Source of the DNA: AC-32 sp963821495
GTDB lineage: Bacteria; Actinomycetota; Thermoleophilia; Gaiellales; Gaiellaceae
DNA length: 64,000 nucleotides
Reading direction: 5' to 3'
Assembly: GCA_963821495.1 (NCBI GenBank)
Contig: CAWGEA010000003.1
Location: 310,001 to 374,000 of the forward strand
Shown piece by piece: positions 61,262-64,000 of this stretch (position 1 is the first letter of the stretch; every line of letters starts with the position of its first letter). A model generated the notes under the pieces. The model saw nothing but the letters and a program-made list of their open reading frames with translations. It searched no databases and was not told where the DNA came from. Both the position numbers and the translations under genes were made by a program.

Positions 61262-62032
61262 TTGGTTCCAAGATGCTTGACGATCGCGGGCTCCGACTCG
61301 GGCGGGGGCGCCGGCATCCAGGCCGATCTGAAGGCGTTCGCGGCCGCCGGCTGCCACGGCATGTGCGCGATCGTGGCGCTGACGGCGCAGAACACGCTCG
61401 GGGTCGACTCGGTGCACGAGGTGCCGCCGGCCTTCGTGCTCGCGCAGCTCGAGGCCGTCTTCGGCGACATCGGGGTGGACGCTGCGAAGACCGGGATGCT
61501 CTTCTCCGCATCCGTGATCGAGGCGGTTGCCGACTTCCTCGCCGAGCACCCGGCGCCGCTGGTGGTCGACCCGGTGATGGTCGCGAGCTCGGGGGCGCGG
61601 CTGCTCGAGCTCGACGCGGTTGCGACGCTCGTCGAGCGGCTGTTCCCACTCGCGACGGTCGTGACGCCGAACCTGCCCGAGGCGGTGGCGCTCGTCGGCG
61701 ACGGCTCGAGGCGCGACCTCGCGGCGCGCCTGCACGAGCTAGGCGCACCCGCGGTGATCGTCACCGGTGGGCACGGCGAGCCGGTCGATCACCTGTTCGA
61801 CGGCGAGCGGCACGTCGAGATCCCGGTCCCGCGGCACGACGGCGCGGCGACCCACGGCGCCGGTTGCACGCACTCGGCCACGCTGGCCGCGCTGCTCGCA
61901 CGGGGTCTCTCGCTCGAGGAGGCCGCGCGCGGCGCGGCAGCCACGGCCTCGCGCGCCGTCGCGCGGGGGCTCGCGGAGCTCGGCTCGGGTGAGGGCCCCG
62001 TGGACGTGATCGGCCTGCGGGGCGCGGCGTGA
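61262..62032 (+). CDS. thiD: Hydroxymethylpyrimidine/phosphomethylpyrimidine kinase
   Basis: Makes HMP pyrophosphate for thiamine synthesis or salvage. The 256-residue ribokinase-fold protein has CLTIAGSDSGGGAGIQADLKAF, GMCAIVALTAQNTLGV, KTGMLFSASVIEAVA, DPVMVASSGARLL, TPNLPEA and THGAGCTHSATLAALLA. Start TTG 61262 has GGGAG four bases upstream; GTG 61238 in the same frame is less likely. Overlaps thiM (GTGA). Confidence 0.95.
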   Translation: MVPRCLTIAGSDSGGGAGIQADLKAFAAAGCHGMCAIVALTAQNTLGVDSVHEVPPAFVLAQLEAVFGDIGVDAAKTGMLFSASVIEAVADFLAEHPAPLVVDPVMVASSGARLLELDAVATLVERLFPLATVVTPNLPEAVALVGDGSRRDLAARLHELGAPAVIVTGGHGEPVDHLFDGERHVEIPVPRHDGAATHGAGCTHSATLAALLARGLSLEEAARGAAATASRAVARGLAELGSGEGPVDVIGLRGAA

Positions 62033-62802
62033 GCCCGGGCGCCGACCTCGCCGCGATCCGTGAACGCAAGCCGCTCGTCCACCAGATCACGAACTACGTC
62101 GTTATGAACGAGACCGCGAACGCGACACTCGCGATCGGCGCGCTGCCCGTGATGGCGCACGCCCTGCAGGAGGTCGAGGAGATGACCTCCGCCGCCTCGG
62201 CGCTCGTGCTGAACATCGGCACGCTGTCGGACGAGTGGGTCGAGGCGATGCTGCTCGCCGGTCGCGCGGCGAACCGCGCAGGGGTCCCGGTCGTCCTCGA
62301 CCCGGTCGGCGCTGGCGCGACGCGCTACCGCACGGAGGTCTCGCGGCGGTTGCTGGAGGAGCTCGAGGTCGCGGTCGTGCGAGGCAACTCGGCCGAGGTC
62401 GCGACGCTCGCGGGCCGTGCGGCCGAGATCCGCGGCGTCGAGGCGCTCGGGGCGGGCGGGCCCGAGCTCGCGCGCGAGGCCGCGCGGGCGCTCGGCTGCG
62501 TTGCCGCGGTCACCGGGCCGGTCGACCACGTCTCCGACGGCGAGACCGTCAATGCCGTCGCCAACGGGCACGAGCTGCTCGGCACCGTGACGGGCACCGG
62601 CTGCATGGCAACCGCGCTCACCGGCTGCTTCCTCGCGGTCCAGCCCGACCCGCTCGCGGCCGCGACCGGCGCGCTTGTCGCCTTCGGTGCCGCCGGCGAG
62701 GACGCCGCTCAGGAGGCGAAGGGCCCCGGGACGTTCCACGCGGCGCTCTACGACGCGCTCTACGCGCTCGACCCGGAGACGCTCGACTCCCGCACGCGGT
62801 GA
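62029..62802 (+). CDS. thiM: Hydroxyethylthiazole kinase
   Basis: Salvages thiazole by phosphorylation. The 257-residue protein has PLVHQITNYVVMNETANATLA, LVLNIGTL, PVVLDPVGAGAT, VVRGNSAEV and GTVTGTGCMATALTG, all family motifs. Start GTG 62029 overlaps the thiD stop, and its stop overlaps thiE. Presence of ThiM implies a thiazole salvage route. Confidence 0.96.
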   Translation: MSPGADLAAIRERKPLVHQITNYVVMNETANATLAIGALPVMAHALQEVEEMTSAASALVLNIGTLSDEWVEAMLLAGRAANRAGVPVVLDPVGAGATRYRTEVSRRLLEELEVAVVRGNSAEVATLAGRAAEIRGVEALGAGGPELAREAARALGCVAAVTGPVDHVSDGETVNAVANGHELLGTVTGTGCMATALTGCFLAVQPDPLAAATGALVAFGAAGEDAAQEAKGPGTFHAALYDALYALDPETLDSRTR

Positions 62803-63350
62803 GGCTGCACGCGCTCGTCGAGGACCTCGAGACCGCACGGGCAGCGGTCGAGGGCGGCGCGACGGTCGTCCAGCTGCGCCTGAAGGGCGCGAGCACGAAC
62901 GCGGTCGTCGAGGCCGGGCGCGGGTTCGGAGAGCTCGGGGCGACCTTCGTCGTCGACGACGACGTCGAGGCGGCTCTTCGCCTCGGCGCCGACGGCGTTC
63001 ACCTTGGCCGCGGCGACGAAGGCGACCAGCGTGCCGTCGCCGCAGGGCTGCTGCTCGGCGTCTCGGCCGCCTCCGTCGACGAGGCTCGCGCGGGCGAGGC
63101 CGTCGGAGCCGCGTACGTCGGAGCCGGGCCGGTGTGGGCGACGCCCTCGAAGCTCGACGCCGAGCCCGCGATCGGCCTCGAGGGGCTCGCTGAGATCTGT
63201 CGCGCGGTCTCGATCCCGGTGGTCGCGATCGGCGGGGTCGACGCCTCCAATGCGGCTGACTGCATCCGTGCCGGCGCCGCCGGGGTCGCGGTCATCCGCG
63301 CAGTCGGCGAAGCCCGTCGGCTGAGGGCGGCGATCGATGCGGCTCTCTGA
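62799..63350 (+). CDS. thiE: Thiamine-phosphate synthase (short)
   Basis: Joins HMP-PP and thiazole phosphate. The 183-residue TIM-barrel protein has GGATVVQLRLKGAST, GADGVHLGRGDE, VSAASVDEA, AAYVGAGPVWATPSK and PVVAIGGVDASNA. It is about 25-30 residues shorter than usual because the LYLVTD first strand is mostly absent; QLRLK replaces the usual QLREK. Start GTG 62799 overlaps the thiM stop. Likely functional but reduced. Confidence 0.92.
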   Translation: MRLHALVEDLETARAAVEGGATVVQLRLKGASTNAVVEAGRGFGELGATFVVDDDVEAALRLGADGVHLGRGDEGDQRAVAAGLLLGVSAASVDEARAGEAVGAAYVGAGPVWATPSKLDAEPAIGLEGLAEICRAVSIPVVAIGGVDASNAADCIRAGAAGVAVIRAVGEARRLRAAIDAAL

Positions 63351-64000
63351 GCTCGGCGAGCTCGGCCTGCTCGCGGAGCTGGAGCGCCGAGGCCTCGCGC
63401 GCGGGATCGAGGACGACGCGGCACAGCTCGGTCACGGCTTCGTTGTCACCCAGGACACGCTCGTGGAGGGCGTTCACTTCAGGCTCGACTGGACGACGCA
63501 CCGCGAGCTCGGCTTCCGTGCGGCGGCGGTCAACCTCAGCGACCTCGCGGCCTCGGGCGCCGAGCCGGAGGCACTGCTCGCCACGCTCGCCGTACCCGAG
63601 GACGCGCGTCTCGACGACGTGCTCGAGCTGTACGAAGGCCTGAACGAGGCGGGCGTGCCGGTGGTCGGCGGGGACACGTCGCGGGCGCCGCAGCTCTCGC
63701 TCACGGTAACCGCGATCGGCCGCTCGGGTCGGGTACCCGGGCGCGCCGGGGCGCGGCCGGGGGACGTCGTCGTCGTCACGGGCCCGCTCGGCATGGCCGG
63801 CGCCGCCTTCCGCGAGCACCGTCACGCCAGGCCGCCAGTGCGGCTGCGCGAGGGCCGGCTCCTCGCCACGACGGCGCACGCGCTCACCGACATCTCCGAC
63901 GGTCTCGCCGTCGACGCGGCGCATATCGCCCACCGCTCGGCGTGCCGGCTCGAGCTCGACCTCGAGCGCGTGCCGCTCGCCCCGGGGGCGACCGTCGAGG
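63337..64000 (+). CDS. thiL: Thiamine-monophosphate kinase (3' end outside window)
   Basis: Phosphorylates thiamine monophosphate to TPP. The frame begins at ATG 63337 (MRLSELGELGLLAELERRG), overlapping the end of thiE by 14 bases, and is open to the window end. Family motifs are GIEDDAAQL, TQDTLVEGVHFRLDW, NLSDLAASGAEPEALL, VGGDTSRAP and TDISDGLAVDAAHIA. About 220 of the expected 310 residues are present. Confidence 0.94.
   Translation, partial: MRLSELGELGLLAELERRGLARGIEDDAAQLGHGFVVTQDTLVEGVHFRLDWTTHRELGFRAAAVNLSDLAASGAEPEALLATLAVPEDARLDDVLELYEGLNEAGVPVVGGDTSRAPQLSLTVTAIGRSGRVPGRAGARPGDVVVVTGPLGMAGAAFREHRHARPPVRLREGRLLATTAHALTDISDGLAVDAAHIAHRSACRLELDLERVPLAPGATVE

Overview
The window is a 64 kb piece of a high-GC bacterial chromosome centred on the replication origin. 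The order parB-parA-rsmG-jag-yidC-yidD-rnpA-rpmH (all leftward) | dnaA-dnaN-recF-dciA-gyrB-gyrA (all rightward) is the classic bacterial oriC layout, and transcription diverges at about 18.2-18.5 kb. High GC, frequent GTG/TTG starts, four-base stop/start overlaps, promoters that lie directly against start codons, a cytochrome bd cydB-cydDC set, a Ku/LigD-type repair locus and split accD/accA suggest a deep-branching actinomycete such as Thermoleophilia. That assignment is inference; no rRNA or other taxonomic marker was compared.

Layout. 1-6 kb: end of cydB, cydD, cydC, then small or membrane proteins. 6-12.3 kb: a leftward unit of NDH-2, zwf, a GH15 glycosidase and a GMC oxidoreductase, which reads as a sugar-to-quinone oxidation module. 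12.3-13.6 kb: an endonuclease/exonuclease/phosphatase protein and a small protein. 13.6-27.8 kb: the origin region. 27.8-33.2 kb: a MerR-like regulator, galT, the slipin/NfeD membrane pair and an exported amidase. 33.3-38.3 kb: a sigma factor coupled to fabZ-fabH-fabD-fabG-fabF. 38.3-42 kb: a lipoprotein esterase and a cyclase-ATPase-TPR signalling protein. 42-45.3 kb: HAD phosphatase, a 25-codon GNAT fragment, a zinc-ribbon arginase homologue, accD, accA. 45.3-47.9 kb: a structured non-coding stretch, a 13-codon remnant of ku, and ligD. 47.9-49.7 kb: a lipoprotein, a non-coding stretch with an 11-codon ORF, and rsgA. 49.7-54.7 kb: a leftward NDH-2/GNAT/ABC operon, a LOG-like protein and a DDAH-like hydrolase. 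54.7-61 kb: an ECF sigma factor with its YciI partner, membrane proteins, and a MrfA/Hrq1-like helicase operon. 61-64 kb: a TPP riboswitch followed by thiD-thiM-thiE-thiL, the last cut by the window end.

Two themes recur. First, genes are packed by GTGA/ATGA/TTGA overlaps, and at least two genes (galT and a methyltransferase) can only be read in full from CTG codons in the same CTGA arrangement; recF, fabG and one NDH-2 also look CTG-initiated. Second, several genes lack a Shine-Dalgarno sequence and carry a -10-like hexamer 6-10 bases before the start codon, which suggests leaderless mRNAs.

The most unusual spots are the ku remnant against ligD with its upstream DnaA-box-like cluster and inverted repeats (45.26-45.52 kb), the sigma factor at the head of the fab operon, the duplicated 3' end of the TPP riboswitch before thiD, and an 18-bp perfect palindrome at the predicted start site of a membrane-protein gene (57.66 kb). 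No tRNA, rRNA, CRISPR array or insertion sequence was recognised.
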